The notes below the pieces were generated by a model. The model had not been told where the DNA came from and made no database searches. It saw only the letters and a list, made by a program, of their open reading frames with translations. Shown piece after piece: positions 18,251 through 26,724 of a stretch of DNA of 64,000 nucleotides (positions are counted from its first letter, which is position 1; each line of letters starts with the position of its first letter). Source of the stretch: Ammoniphilus sp. CFH 90114 (GTDB lineage: Bacteria > Bacillota > Bacilli > Aneurinibacillales > RAOX-1); assembly GCF_004123195.1 (NCBI RefSeq), contig NZ_SDLI01000003.1:124001-188000 (forward strand), read 5' to 3'. Both the position numbers and the translations under genes were made by a program.

Positions 18251-19033
18251 TTACTCTCCTCGAAAAACCGGTTTTCTTTTCTCTCTGAAGGCTTCTAAGG
18301 CCTCTAGTCGGTCTTTCGTTGGAATGATCACTTCATAGGCTTTAGATTCAAGATCTAATCCCGTCTGTAAATCAACGCTGCTTCCCTTATCTATCGCATA
18401 CTTCGCTTGGTATACAGCTAATGGTGCATTTCCTAAAATCTCATTAGCAAGACTAAGAGCCTGATCCGTTAACTGCTCTTGGCTTTCCGCCACACCATTT
18501 AAGAATCCATAATCAAGAGCTGTCTTTGCTGATATCTTCCGTGCTGTAAGGATTAATTCTTTTGCCTTTGATGGCCCAATCAATCGAGATAAACGTTGTG
18601 TTCCGCCCGCTCCTGGAATAATCCCTAAGCTCACTTCTGTAAGTCCCATCATCGCATCTTGAACCGCGTATCGGAAGTCACAAGCGAGCGCTAGCTCGAA
18701 TCCTCCACCAAAAGCATAGCCATTAATCGCCGCAATCGTAGGTTGAGGCAATCTCTCTATAGCCGTAAATACATCACGAATTTTTCTCACATTACGGCGA
18801 ACTTGCTGTTCATTGAGCGTACGGCGCTCCTTCAGGTCTGCACCAGCACAGAAGGCACGTCCTTGTGCAGCAACGATTACCACACGAATATCCTTGGAAT
18901 CTAGCTGTATCTGCTCAACAATCTCACCCAACTTGGCCAAGGTGTCATAGTTAAGGGCATTTAATTCCTCTGGCCGGTTTAGCTTAATGATAGCCAGATG
19001 GCCATCTCGCTCTAGTAGTACAGGTTGCTCCAT
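18251..19033 (-). CDS. Enoyl-CoA hydratase/isomerase family protein (third copy)
   Basis: Crotonase-fold protein (260 aa) with FCAGADLKERR near residue 65, the first Glu in GGGFELALACD near 113 and the second in [15 protein letters not shown] near 133-147. By motif it is an active hydratase like paaF. Organisms without fused PaaZ need a separate hydrolase/hydratase for oxepin-CoA ring opening. A crotonase of this set working with the aldehyde dehydrogenase at 1-950 could do that (inference). It follows a thioesterase gene by 30 bp. Confidence 0.87.
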   Translation of the reverse strand: MEQPVLLERDGHLAIIKLNRPEELNALNYDTLAKLGEIVEQIQLDSKDIRVVIVAAQGRAFCAGADLKERRTLNEQQVRRNVRKIRDVFTAIERLPQPTIAAINGYAFGGGFELALACDFRYAVQDAMMGLTEVSLGIIPGAGGTQRLSRLIGPSKAKELILTARKISAKTALDYGFLNGVAESQEQLTDQALSLANEILGNAPLAVYQAKYAIDKGSSVDLQTGLDLESKAYEVIIPTKDRLEALEAFREKRKPVFRGE

Positions 19034-19063
19034 CTTTCTACATGCCCCTCTCTTGATATTAGC

Positions 19064-19456
19064 TTATTTCTTAGGTTGAACCCTCGCGTAAGTTCCTAAA
19101 GCGACAGCGACAAGTGTCGCATCATCTGTCGTAATTCGGGCTTCCATGACAATCGTATTGCCGCCTCTTCTAAGTACCTTAGATTCTGCTCTTAGATACT
19201 CTCCTCTAGCTGGAGCTAGAAAATTAACTTTACTTTCTACAGTTACACACTGCTGCACACCGTCTACGTGTGGTGCTGCTCCGTGGCCCATTGCAACATC
19301 AGCTAACGTGCTAGTCACCCCACCGTGGACGACGCCTTCTAAGCTATTGTAAAGTTCAGGTCTAATCTTTAAGACAGCGACACAACCTTCATCATTGACT
19401 TGTTCAATCTCAATTCCTAAGTAGTGATTAAATCTATTTTTTGTTTGATTGCTCAT
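19064..19456 (-). CDS. PaaI-family hotdog thioesterase (130 aa)
   Basis: Single hotdog-fold acyl-CoA thioesterase. The helix motif VVHGGVTSTLADVAMGHGA is the PaaI/YigI type. The true start is the ATG at 19456 with GGGGTGAG in front, not the much longer open frame. The role in this operon is probably to release CoA from dead-end ring intermediates, as shown for PaaI elsewhere. A second, closer PaaI follows upstream, so the pair may have split substrates. Confidence 0.86.
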   Translation of the reverse strand: MSNQTKNRFNHYLGIEIEQVNDEGCVAVLKIRPELYNSLEGVVHGGVTSTLADVAMGHGAAPHVDGVQQCVTVESKVNFLAPARGEYLRAESKVLRRGGNTIVMEARITTDDATLVAVALGTYARVQPKK

Positions 19457-19526
19457 TGTCTCACCCCTATCCTTGGAAGAAGGAGAGACCCCTGTATAGC
19501 AGATGGTCTCATCCCTTCCCTTTCGT

Positions 19527-19988
19527 TTATATCTCCGCCGCTTCTTCCAGGGGGATAAAATAATCGTTTTTACGGTAAACCAAGGCATCAAGGATCGCTA
19601 CAACCTCACGTTCACTTTCCACTTTAATGCGATACCAAGCTGTCCGGTTATTTCGCTTCTCTTCTACTGCTGTTGCTCTCAACTTCGTCCCTTTCCAACT
19701 TGCTGCCAGAAATCCAATATTCATGGATAGGGCGACAGATGTCTTCCCGTAAGAGTTGCTTGCTACAGCGAAAACCACATCAGCTAGGGAGAAAACGACC
19801 CCTCCATGTGTTGTGCCATGAGCATTCAGCAAATTATCCCTGACAACCACTTCTGCCGTAGCTGTTCCTTCCCCGACCTCTATTAACTCAACTCCAAGAT
19901 ACTGAGCAAATGGATCGTTTCGCAGCTTCTCACAGATCTGCTCGTAATACTTCTGATGAATCTCACGGTCATCTAATTTCGGTTTCAA
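19527..19988 (-). CDS. paaI: Phenylacetic acid degradation thioesterase PaaI
   Basis: Hotdog thioesterase of the PaaI subfamily (153 aa). The signature THGGVVFSLADVVFAVASNS (about 60-79) is almost the family consensus, holding the HGG and the catalytic Asp. It begins with the PaaI-type FAQYLGVELIEVGEG segment. The start is TTG with GGAGG five bases upstream. PaaI cleaves phenylacetyl-CoA derivatives that clog the pathway. It is second in the operon, 9 bp after the EthD-like gene. Confidence 0.88.
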   Translation of the reverse strand: MKPKLDDREIHQKYYEQICEKLRNDPFAQYLGVELIEVGEGTATAEVVVRDNLLNAHGTTHGGVVFSLADVVFAVASNSYGKTSVALSMNIGFLAASWKGTKLRATAVEEKRNNRTAWYRIKVESEREVVAILDALVYRKNDYFIPLEEAAEI

Positions 19989-19997
19989 AGGAACCTC

Positions 19998-20297
19998 CTA
20001 AAGGACTTCAGCAAAGTGCATGGATACGACTTTACCTGCAAAACCCATTAAGTCTTTTCCTGCTGCTCTTCCTTCTGGGGATGACAACGCTTGCACCAAG
20101 GCTTCTTTGGTTTCGAAGTACATCTCTGCGATTAAGTGCAAGTCACTCTCTCCCATAGGAGTACCGTAAATCTTATTCACTTCAAGCTTAATCAGTCCTG
20201 GCATCTTAGCCGCTAACGGTGCATGGACGTCATGATAATGTTGATCAAATTCCTCTACATTCTCCGGCTTGCGATAGATTGCGATTAATTTTACCAT
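19998..20297 (-). CDS. EthD-family protein (99 aa)
   Basis: Small ferredoxin-like (dimeric alpha/beta barrel) protein of the EthD family. Visible are the KLIAIYRKPENVEEFDQHYH opening and HVPLA-like HAPLAAKMPGL segment, the region that forms the active cleft in relatives. EthD proteins accompany ring-degrading and ether-degrading clusters but have no agreed reaction. It is the first gene of the 11-gene paa operon: ATG 20297 with GGAGGAG, directly downstream of operator site C. Being first suggests a core function in this organism's version of the route. Confidence 0.85.
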   Translation of the reverse strand: MVKLIAIYRKPENVEEFDQHYHDVHAPLAAKMPGLIKLEVNKIYGTPMGESDLHLIAEMYFETKEALVQALSSPEGRAAGKDLMGFAGKVVSMHFAEVL

Positions 20298-20352
20298 GGG
20301 ATATTCTCCTCCAAACGAAGTAATTACGTAATATATATAACGTTTAATTTAT

Positions 20353-20413
20353 ATAACGTTATTATCACGTATCTTTTATTTTTAGTATATTAATATTGTT
20401 AATGACTAGTCAA
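20353..20413 (-). promoter_or_regulatory. Promoter of the long paa operon with putative operator (site C)
   Basis: A leftward promoter has TTGACT (20408-20413), an 18-bp spacer and TATACT (20384-20389). Starting 13 bp beyond the -10 lies the plus-strand 18-mer ATAACGTTATTATCACGT (20353-20370), the reverse complement of the site A/B pattern. A looser ACGTAAT...AACGTT copy follows at about 20327-20345. The position at the likely start site suits repression. Confidence 0.7.
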
Positions 20414-20430
20414 GGTATATTTTATATGTT

Positions 20431-21708
20431 TTAAATTGTTATTCTATTATCCTGGACAACAGACAATTCTTTCTTTCTCTTGAGGTGTAATACAATGCAC
20501 CCCACACTGCCAAGAAAGCAGACAAAAGAGGACAAAAAGAAGGCTGTTAAATAAGAACCCGATAAATCAACCAATGTACCGGTAATAACAGGAGAAATAA
20601 ATTGTCCCACTCCAAAGAAGAGTGTAATAAATCCTATCGCAACAGGGGTCTTCAATGGATGAACAAAATCGCCAACCGCTGCTACCATTACGGTCGGCAC
20701 TCCCCATAACGTAACCGCATACAACACCGTTTCCACCAATAACAAGACATAATGATCTGTCATGCTAAAAGCTAATAAGAGGACAGCCTGCGATATATAG
20801 ACGAGGAATAAAGATGGCATTCTCCCGATTCGATCCGATACACTACCCCAGATATAACCGCTTAGTATGCTAGCAAAACCAGCCACTGCAAATAATTGTC
20901 CTGCTGCTTTCTCTCCCAGTCTTACGTCTTGAATCAGATAGTCCATAAAAAAGGTGGAAAAAATGAGATAACTAAAACCCCAAGTGAGATAAACAAATCC
21001 AATCATCCATAACAGCTTATTGCGATAAACCGTTTGCGATTTATGTTCATCCTCTCTATGGACCTGTTTCGCAGTCTTTTTATCCTCCTTCCTCTCGCTA
21101 TCTCCATAAGGATTCATTCCTACTTCAGAAGGGTCATTCTTCATAAAAAGGAGATTCAGCAATATAAATAATAGTATCGCAGCAGCTAGTATATACCAAC
21201 TAAATCTCCACCCATCATCTGCATAACTGACCATCATATAGGGTACGAATATTCCACTTAAAACCATTCCAATCCCTGAACCAGCATTGACTACTCCTAA
21301 CGCCATTCCCCTGTACCGCGAGACAAACCATTTTCCTACTAACCCTAAGTTGGTTACATTTCCGGCTCCTGCACCGATTCCAATAATTAAACAGGAAAGA
21401 TAAGCTGTCCAGAAATTATAGGATAGTCCACTTCCAATCATCCCTAACACGGTTATAAACAGCGAAACAATGATAACCTTCTTAGCTGTAAAGCGCATGA
21501 CGGCATACCCCACTGTCGTTGCACTCAACAAATATCCAAGAAAAACCGAAGAAGCAATTAAACCCGTCTGACTGTAATTAAGCGTAAGACCTTCCTTCAT
21601 GAAGGGCATAATGGCCCCAAAAGAAAATCTTCCAAAGCCTAAACATGCCAGCAAATTGAGCGTGGCAATCACAAGGATCCACCAACTCCGATGTAGCGTT
21701 TTTCCCAT
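20431..21708 (-). CDS. MFS transporter (12 segments)
   Basis: Major facilitator membrane protein (425 aa) with about twelve hydrophobic helices and a charged loop near the middle (EDKKTAKQVHREDEH). Short conserved loops of the family are visible, such as LVGKWFVSRYRGMALG and WGSVSDRIGRMPSL. It looks like the YbfB/oxalate-formate antiporter side of MFS. The ATG at 21708 with AGGAG eight bases upstream is preferred over an in-frame GTG. It has no close operon partner: operator C lies after it and a terminator before it. Uptake or efflux of an aromatic acid is a guess from place. Confidence 0.85.
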   Translation of the reverse strand: MGKTLHRSWWILVIATLNLLACLGFGRFSFGAIMPFMKEGLTLNYSQTGLIASSVFLGYLLSATTVGYAVMRFTAKKVIIVSLFITVLGMIGSGLSYNFWTAYLSCLIIGIGAGAGNVTNLGLVGKWFVSRYRGMALGVVNAGSGIGMVLSGIFVPYMMVSYADDGWRFSWYILAAAILLFILLNLLFMKNDPSEVGMNPYGDSERKEDKKTAKQVHREDEHKSQTVYRNKLLWMIGFVYLTWGFSYLIFSTFFMDYLIQDVRLGEKAAGQLFAVAGFASILSGYIWGSVSDRIGRMPSLFLVYISQAVLLLAFSMTDHYVLLLVETVLYAVTLWGVPTVMVAAVGDFVHPLKTPVAIGFITLFFGVGQFISPVITGTLVDLSGSYLTAFFLSSFVCFLGSVGCIVLHLKRKKELSVVQDNRITI

Positions 21709-21782
21709 TTCCCCCACTCCTGTTATTATATAAATGTTTAGAATTGATTTAATTATATCTCATTAAGTCAAGCCCTAATAAG

Positions 21783-21813
21783 TAAAAAAAAGAACCCGTT
21801 CTCACGGATTCTT
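21783..21813 (-). terminator. Terminator after the dehydrogenase operon
   Basis: GAATCCGT and ACGGGTTC (one G-U pair) form an 8-bp stem with a 4-base loop, followed leftwards by nine U's. It lies 10 bp after the E3 gene stop and ends the transporter-dehydrogenase operon. Confidence 0.92.
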
Positions 21814-21822
21814 CCTATAACC

Positions 21823-23247
21823 CTATTTATTCACAATATGGATCGCATGGCCAAGTGCTGCTTCAGCTGCCTCTAACCATACTTCCGAGAGCGTCGGATG
21901 CGGGTGCATAGTCAGCGCTAAGTCTTCTACTCTTGCTGAGAGTTCTAAAGCAAGGACTCCTTCACCAATCATATTGGAGGCATCCGCACCTACCATGTGC
22001 ATACCTAACAGCAAGTGAGTATTCGCGTCCACGATCACTTCGGCAAAACCATCCACTTCAGCTGTAGCCAGAGCACGTCCGTTAGCCCGGTATGGAAATT
22101 GCCCCACCTTCACTTCAAATCCCCGTTGTTCAGCCTCCTCTTTTGAGTAGCCTACTCCAGCAATTTGAGGTTCAGTAAAGATGACATAAGGAATTAACGG
22201 CGAGTCTACGGAGCTGGCTAAACCTGATATCACTTCCGCCGCTACGATTCCCTGCTTAGAAGCACGATGAGCTAACGCTGGACCAGGAGTGATATCTCCA
22301 ATAGCATAGATATGTGGAACATTGGTTGTGCACTTAGCATCAACCGGAATGTAGCCTCGTTCATCCATTTCGACCCCAGCTTGATCTAAGCCAAGCCCAC
22401 CGGAATTCGGGATTCGTCCAATTGTCACTAACACTTTATCGCTGACAATGGTTTCATTACCTGCTTTTTCAGAAGTAACCTCTAACACCGTTTTTCCGTT
22501 ATCCAAGCCGATATTCTCAACCTTTGTTGATGTCTTGATCGTCATACCCAATTTTTTCGCATTACGGGTAACTTCACGAACTAAGCCAGCAGAAACTTGT
22601 GGAAGTATACGATCAGCCATTTCAACAACCGTTACCTTACTTCCAAGCTTGGCAAATGCCATCCCCATCTCCATTCCTATATATCCGCCGCCGATGATCG
22701 CTAGTGATTTAGGAACTTCTTTCAATTGGAGAGCAGAGGTCGAGTCCAGAATATGAGTATGGTCCACCTCAATAAAGGCTGGAATAAAAGGTCTTGAGCC
22801 CGTGGCGATGATCGCTTGTTGAAACTTATAGGTTTCAAAATCGCCTCCGGTTTCCACACCTACCCGATCATCCGATAAGAAGGATGCTCTTCCTTTCACC
22901 ACCGTGACACCGTTCTCTTTGCAGAGATGTTCAATCCCCTTGTTTAACTGAGAAACGATGCCTCCTTTCCAATCCTGCCAACCTTCCATCTCAAATGAAA
23001 AATCATTCGTTGGAATACGAATTCCCATTTTCCCTAAGCTTCCTAGCTTATGATATTCCCCAGCAGAGTGGATCAACGCTTTAGAAGGAATACAACCGCG
23101 ATTTAAGCAGACTCCACCTAATTTATCCTCTTCTATAAGAACGACAGATTGTCCTAATTGACCAAGACGGATAGCCGCGGCATAACCGCCGGGCCCCCCG
23201 CCAATCACAACGACATCTGTTTCTACTGCAATTTCTCCGACAACCAT
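21823..23247 (-). CDS. Dihydrolipoyl dehydrogenase (E3)
   Basis: Flavoprotein that reoxidises lipoyl groups of a 2-oxo-acid dehydrogenase complex with NAD (474 aa). FAD site VVIGGGPGGYAAAI is at 13-26, the redox disulfide in GGVCLNRGCIPSK (C47/C52), the NAD site AIIGGGYIGMEMG near 180 and the active His-Glu in MHPHPTLSE near the end. One base separates it from the E2 gene. It is last in a seven-gene operon. Confidence 0.94.
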   Translation of the reverse strand: MVVGEIAVETDVVVIGGGPGGYAAAIRLGQLGQSVVLIEEDKLGGVCLNRGCIPSKALIHSAGEYHKLGSLGKMGIRIPTNDFSFEMEGWQDWKGGIVSQLNKGIEHLCKENGVTVVKGRASFLSDDRVGVETGGDFETYKFQQAIIATGSRPFIPAFIEVDHTHILDSTSALQLKEVPKSLAIIGGGYIGMEMGMAFAKLGSKVTVVEMADRILPQVSAGLVREVTRNAKKLGMTIKTSTKVENIGLDNGKTVLEVTSEKAGNETIVSDKVLVTIGRIPNSGGLGLDQAGVEMDERGYIPVDAKCTTNVPHIYAIGDITPGPALAHRASKQGIVAAEVISGLASSVDSPLIPYVIFTEPQIAGVGYSKEEAEQRGFEVKVGQFPYRANGRALATAEVDGFAEVIVDANTHLLLGMHMVGADASNMIGEGVLALELSARVEDLALTMHPHPTLSEVWLEAAEAALGHAIHIVNK

Positions 23248-24513
23248 TTATACCATCTCCATCATCAGTAAATCTGGGTTTTCAAGAAGCTGCTTGATCC
23301 GATTTGTAAATCTTACGGCTGTGACACCGTCGATGAGTCGATGATCGAATGATAGGGACATATGCATCATCAAACGGATCACTCCTTCCCAATCGCGGAC
23401 AACCATTCGAGGCTCCATCTTATGCAATCCTAGAATAGCTACTTCAGGATGATTGATAATCGGTGTCGCATACAGCCCTCCGATAGGGCCAACATTGCTG
23501 ATCGTAAAGGTTCCACCTGTTATTTCGTCTAAGGTAAGTTTTCCTTCGCGAGCACGAAGAGCCAGCTCACTAATCTCTTCTGCTAATTGGTAGATCGTCT
23601 TTTTATCCGCATTCTTTAAAACAGGGACAATCAAACCATCCTTTGTATCCGTAGCGATTCCGATATGATAGTAATTTTTCAATACAATTTCTTGAGTGCT
23701 GTCATCTATGGAGGCGTTCAGAGTCTTAAACTCTTTCAATGCAATAACCAATGCCTTAATAAAGAAAGGTAAAAAGGTCAGCTTCACTCCACGTTCTTCT
23801 GCAACAGCTTTCCACTTCTCCCTTAGCGCCTTTAGAGAGTCCATCTCTAACTCATCAACATGCGTTACATGAGGAATAATAGAGACGGATTTAACAAGGT
23901 GTTCTGCAATCTTTTTACGAACTCCTTTTAAAGCAATGCGTTCTTCCATTTGTTTTTCTTCTAGCGTTACGGCAGACGACGGCTTTTTCTTATCGACTGC
24001 TACAGCAGGAGGTGTAACGATCTCTTTTTCCACCTTACTCTGAACTTGCCCGTTTGCTAGGAAAGCTCGAAGATCCTCTTCGGTTACACGTCCCACTGGG
24101 CCACTGCCGCTTACCAACTCAATATCAATCTTCAATTCTCTCGCTAATTGCCTTACATAAGGCGTAGCGAGCGCTCGGTCAAATAGGGCACTAGGACGAA
24201 CCTTGCTTCTTTCTTGAGTCTGTTCAACGACTTCTTCTGGTTTTGACATGAGTGCTGTCGCTGCAACTTCGCTTGCTGATCCGTTATCAATAACGACCAA
24301 TGTTTGACCTACATGAGCAGTTTCCCCTTCAGCAAACATGATTTTCTTGATTAAGCCACTAACTGGAGAAGTTAGTTCGGCATTCACTTTATCTGTTTGT
24401 ACTTCTAGTAGCGGCTGATCTTGCTTGACTTGATCGCCTTCTTTGACTAACCACTTGGAGATTTCCCCTTCATGCATACCCTCTCCAACATCAGGGAGCT
24501 TAAATTCAACCAT
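23248..24513 (-). CDS. 2-Oxo-acid dehydrogenase dihydrolipoamide acyltransferase (E2)
   Basis: Core enzyme of the complex (421 aa). A single lipoyl domain has its lysine in VQTDKVNAEL (K42). A Pro/Lys-rich linker leads to a peripheral-subunit-binding domain (TPYVRQLARELKID to VTEEDLRAFL, about 117-152), and the acyltransferase domain has catalytic SFDHRLIDG (H391). The overall size and single lipoyl domain suit branched-chain or broad 2-oxo-acid complexes better than pyruvate dehydrogenase, though E1 alpha looks PdhA-like. The acyl group cannot be fixed by eye. Confidence 0.92.
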   Translation of the reverse strand: MVEFKLPDVGEGMHEGEISKWLVKEGDQVKQDQPLLEVQTDKVNAELTSPVSGLIKKIMFAEGETAHVGQTLVVIDNGSASEVAATALMSKPEEVVEQTQERSKVRPSALFDRALATPYVRQLARELKIDIELVSGSGPVGRVTEEDLRAFLANGQVQSKVEKEIVTPPAVAVDKKKPSSAVTLEEKQMEERIALKGVRKKIAEHLVKSVSIIPHVTHVDELEMDSLKALREKWKAVAEERGVKLTFLPFFIKALVIALKEFKTLNASIDDSTQEIVLKNYYHIGIATDTKDGLIVPVLKNADKKTIYQLAEEISELALRAREGKLTLDEITGGTFTISNVGPIGGLYATPIINHPEVAILGLHKMEPRMVVRDWEGVIRLMMHMSLSFDHRLIDGVTAVRFTNRIKQLLENPDLLMMEMV

Positions 24514-24552
24514 TTGTATATCTCTCCTCCCATTTAACGAAGAAAATCTATA

Positions 24553-25536
24553 TTAAAATAGAATTGTCTCCTCGATTCCGTGTTTGACTCTAGCTTCCGT
24601 AGGCATGTAGTCATCTTCAATAGAGAACTGTGGAACAGGAACATCAAATCCGGTAACCCGTTTCACTGGTGACTTTAGATAAATGAGCGCTTCATCGTTA
24701 ATCAAAGAAACGATTTCAGAAGCCACCCCTACTGTTTTATGAGCTTCTTGGACAACGAGGGCTCTTCCTGTTTTCTTAACAGATGCAATGATGGTATCTC
24801 GATCAAGTGGATATAAGGTTCGAAGATCCACCACTTCACATTTCCAGCCCTTTTCCCGCTCGATTTGCTTCGCTGCATTCATTGCGACACGCAGCATAGC
24901 GCCCCAAGCAAAAATTGATAGATCCGTACCCTCTTGAACAACCTTCGCTTTACCGATAGGCACACGGTACATTTCTTCTGGAACCTCTTCTTTAAACGCT
25001 CGATACATCTTGGTTGGTTCTAAGAACATCACCGGATCTGGGTCTTCGATAGCCGATATCAGTAGCCCTTTTGCATCATAAGGATTGCTTGGTACAACTA
25101 CTTTTAACCCCGGAACATGCGTAAAGAAGGTTTCTACACTCTCAGAATGCAGTTCAGGTCCGCGAATACCAGCTCCGTAAGGAGTACGAATGACCATAGG
25201 TACATGGTATTGACCTCTTGTACGATATCTCATTCTCGCGGCATGGGATACAATTTGCTCAAACCCCGGATAGATAAAGGCTAAAAATTGAACTTCTGCA
25301 ACAGGAATCATTCCGTTTAGCGCCAAACCAATAGCAGAACCCATAATACCAGCCTCGGCAAGGGGGGTATCTACAACACGGTCTTTTCCATACTTTTCAA
25401 TTAGCCCTTCTGTAGCGCGGAATACTCCACCATTGACTCCGATATCTTCACCTAACAGCATCACTCGGGAATCATCGGCTAGCTTCTGATCCATGGCTTC
25501 TGTAATGGCTTGGATAATGGTTATTTTGCGACTCAT
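24553..25536 (-). CDS. 2-Oxo-acid dehydrogenase E1 beta subunit
   Basis: Thiamine-diphosphate-dependent decarboxylase beta chain (327 aa). Visible are VMLLGEDIGVNGGVFRAT (the ThDP-activating Glu, near 29), PLAEAGIMGSAIGLALNG and the C-terminal VVVQEAHKTVGVASE segment, all standard for PdhB/BkdAB. It follows E1 alpha by 3 bp. It pairs with E1 alpha as alpha2-beta2 and docks on the E2 binding domain. Confidence 0.93.
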   Translation of the reverse strand: MSRKITIIQAITEAMDQKLADDSRVMLLGEDIGVNGGVFRATEGLIEKYGKDRVVDTPLAEAGIMGSAIGLALNGMIPVAEVQFLAFIYPGFEQIVSHAARMRYRTRGQYHVPMVIRTPYGAGIRGPELHSESVETFFTHVPGLKVVVPSNPYDAKGLLISAIEDPDPVMFLEPTKMYRAFKEEVPEEMYRVPIGKAKVVQEGTDLSIFAWGAMLRVAMNAAKQIEREKGWKCEVVDLRTLYPLDRDTIIASVKKTGRALVVQEAHKTVGVASEIVSLINDEALIYLKSPVKRVTGFDVPVPQFSIEDDYMPTEARVKHGIEETILF

Positions 25537-25539
25537 GTT

Positions 25540-26676
25540 TTAGTTCCCTCCTTTATCCGTAAACCGCTTGAGTTCCTGCTCTTGCTCCTGGATCATCCAA
25601 GGCGTCTCAGCAAAAACGTGCTTGAACATATCAGATGGCTTTGATTTCGGATAATCCTCTGCTTCCTTTACCGCTGCATCAATTTTCTCATCCGCTTGCT
25701 TGAGCAATTGTTCCTCTTTATCCTGATTCCACAAGTTTCTCTTCTCTAGATAAGTGCGAAGTCGATCAATCGGATCACGCTCCGTTCGCCACTCTTGAGA
25801 TAGAGTCTCCTGATTACGATACTTCTTCGGGTCATCGGCCGTCGTATGGGCTCCATAACGGAACGTCATAGCCTCGATTAGAGTAGGGCCTTCACCTGCG
25901 TGAGCCCGCTCGATAGCCTCTTGCATCGTAAGCCAAACCGCAAAGATATCATTTCCATCAACTCTTACCCCTTTAATATCGTAGGCAAGTGCTCTCTGAG
26001 CGATTGTAGCTGAAGCAGATTGTTGATCGAACGGTACACTAATAGCAAATCCATTGTTCTGACAGAAGAAGATCGCTGGTGCCTTATAAACTCCAGCAAA
26101 ATTTAGCGCCTCATGGAAATCACCTTCCGATGTGGCTCCATCACCGAAATAGGCTAGGCTAACTTTCTTTTCTCCTTTTAATTTACTGGCCCAAGCTGTT
26201 CCAACGGCATGAACCATCTGGGTAGCAATCGGCACGCAAGGAGGCATAATATTTTTTCCTTCTGGGCTAATTGAACCCTCCATATGTCCCATCCAATATA
26301 GGAATACGCGCATGAGCGACTGCCCATGAGTAATGCTAGCGGCATGGTCACGATATGTTGGGAAAAGCCAATCTCCTGCAGTTAAGGCCATGGCGCTGCC
26401 AACTTGAGAGGCTTCCTGACCTTCAAACGGGGCATATGTCCCCATTCGTCCTTGTCTTTGCAAGATAACCGATTTACGGTCAAACGTTCGAACAAAGACC
26501 ATGTTTTCATACATTTTTACCATAGTTTCAGGATCAATTTTGTCCTCAATATCTACTACAAGCTCTCCTTGCGGTGTCAAAACCTGAACCAACTCGGTCA
26601 TCATGTTTCCCCCCGTCAAAGATGTGATTGCTTCTAATTGAGCGTTTTGTTCTTTCAGGTTATGGATCGTTACCAT
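25540..26676 (-). CDS. 2-Oxo-acid dehydrogenase E1 alpha subunit
   Basis: Alpha chain of the ThDP-dependent E1 (378 aa). It holds RQGRMGTYAPFEGQEASQVG, the ThDP-Mg motif GDGATSEGDFHEALNFA (GDG...N) and the phosphorylation-loop-like RYGAHTTADDP, resembling PdhA. Two starts are credible: ATG 26676 (AAGGAAGGTGAT upstream) and ATG 26604 (six G's upstream). The second gives the family-typical MTELVQVL opening, so the first 24 residues may be leader. It begins 48 bp after an ABC-ATPase stop, so transporter and complex are likely co-transcribed. Confidence 0.92.
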   Translation of the reverse strand: MVTIHNLKEQNAQLEAITSLTGGNMMTELVQVLTPQGELVVDIEDKIDPETMVKMYENMVFVRTFDRKSVILQRQGRMGTYAPFEGQEASQVGSAMALTAGDWLFPTYRDHAASITHGQSLMRVFLYWMGHMEGSISPEGKNIMPPCVPIATQMVHAVGTAWASKLKGEKKVSLAYFGDGATSEGDFHEALNFAGVYKAPAIFFCQNNGFAISVPFDQQSASATIAQRALAYDIKGVRVDGNDIFAVWLTMQEAIERAHAGEGPTLIEAMTFRYGAHTTADDPKKYRNQETLSQEWRTERDPIDRLRTYLEKRNLWNQDKEEQLLKQADEKIDAAVKEAEDYPKSKPSDMFKHVFAETPWMIQEQEQELKRFTDKGGN

Positions 26677-26724
26677 TCACATCACCTTCCTTTATCTATA
26701 TGTTCCCTCTCCACTGAGCAGTCG

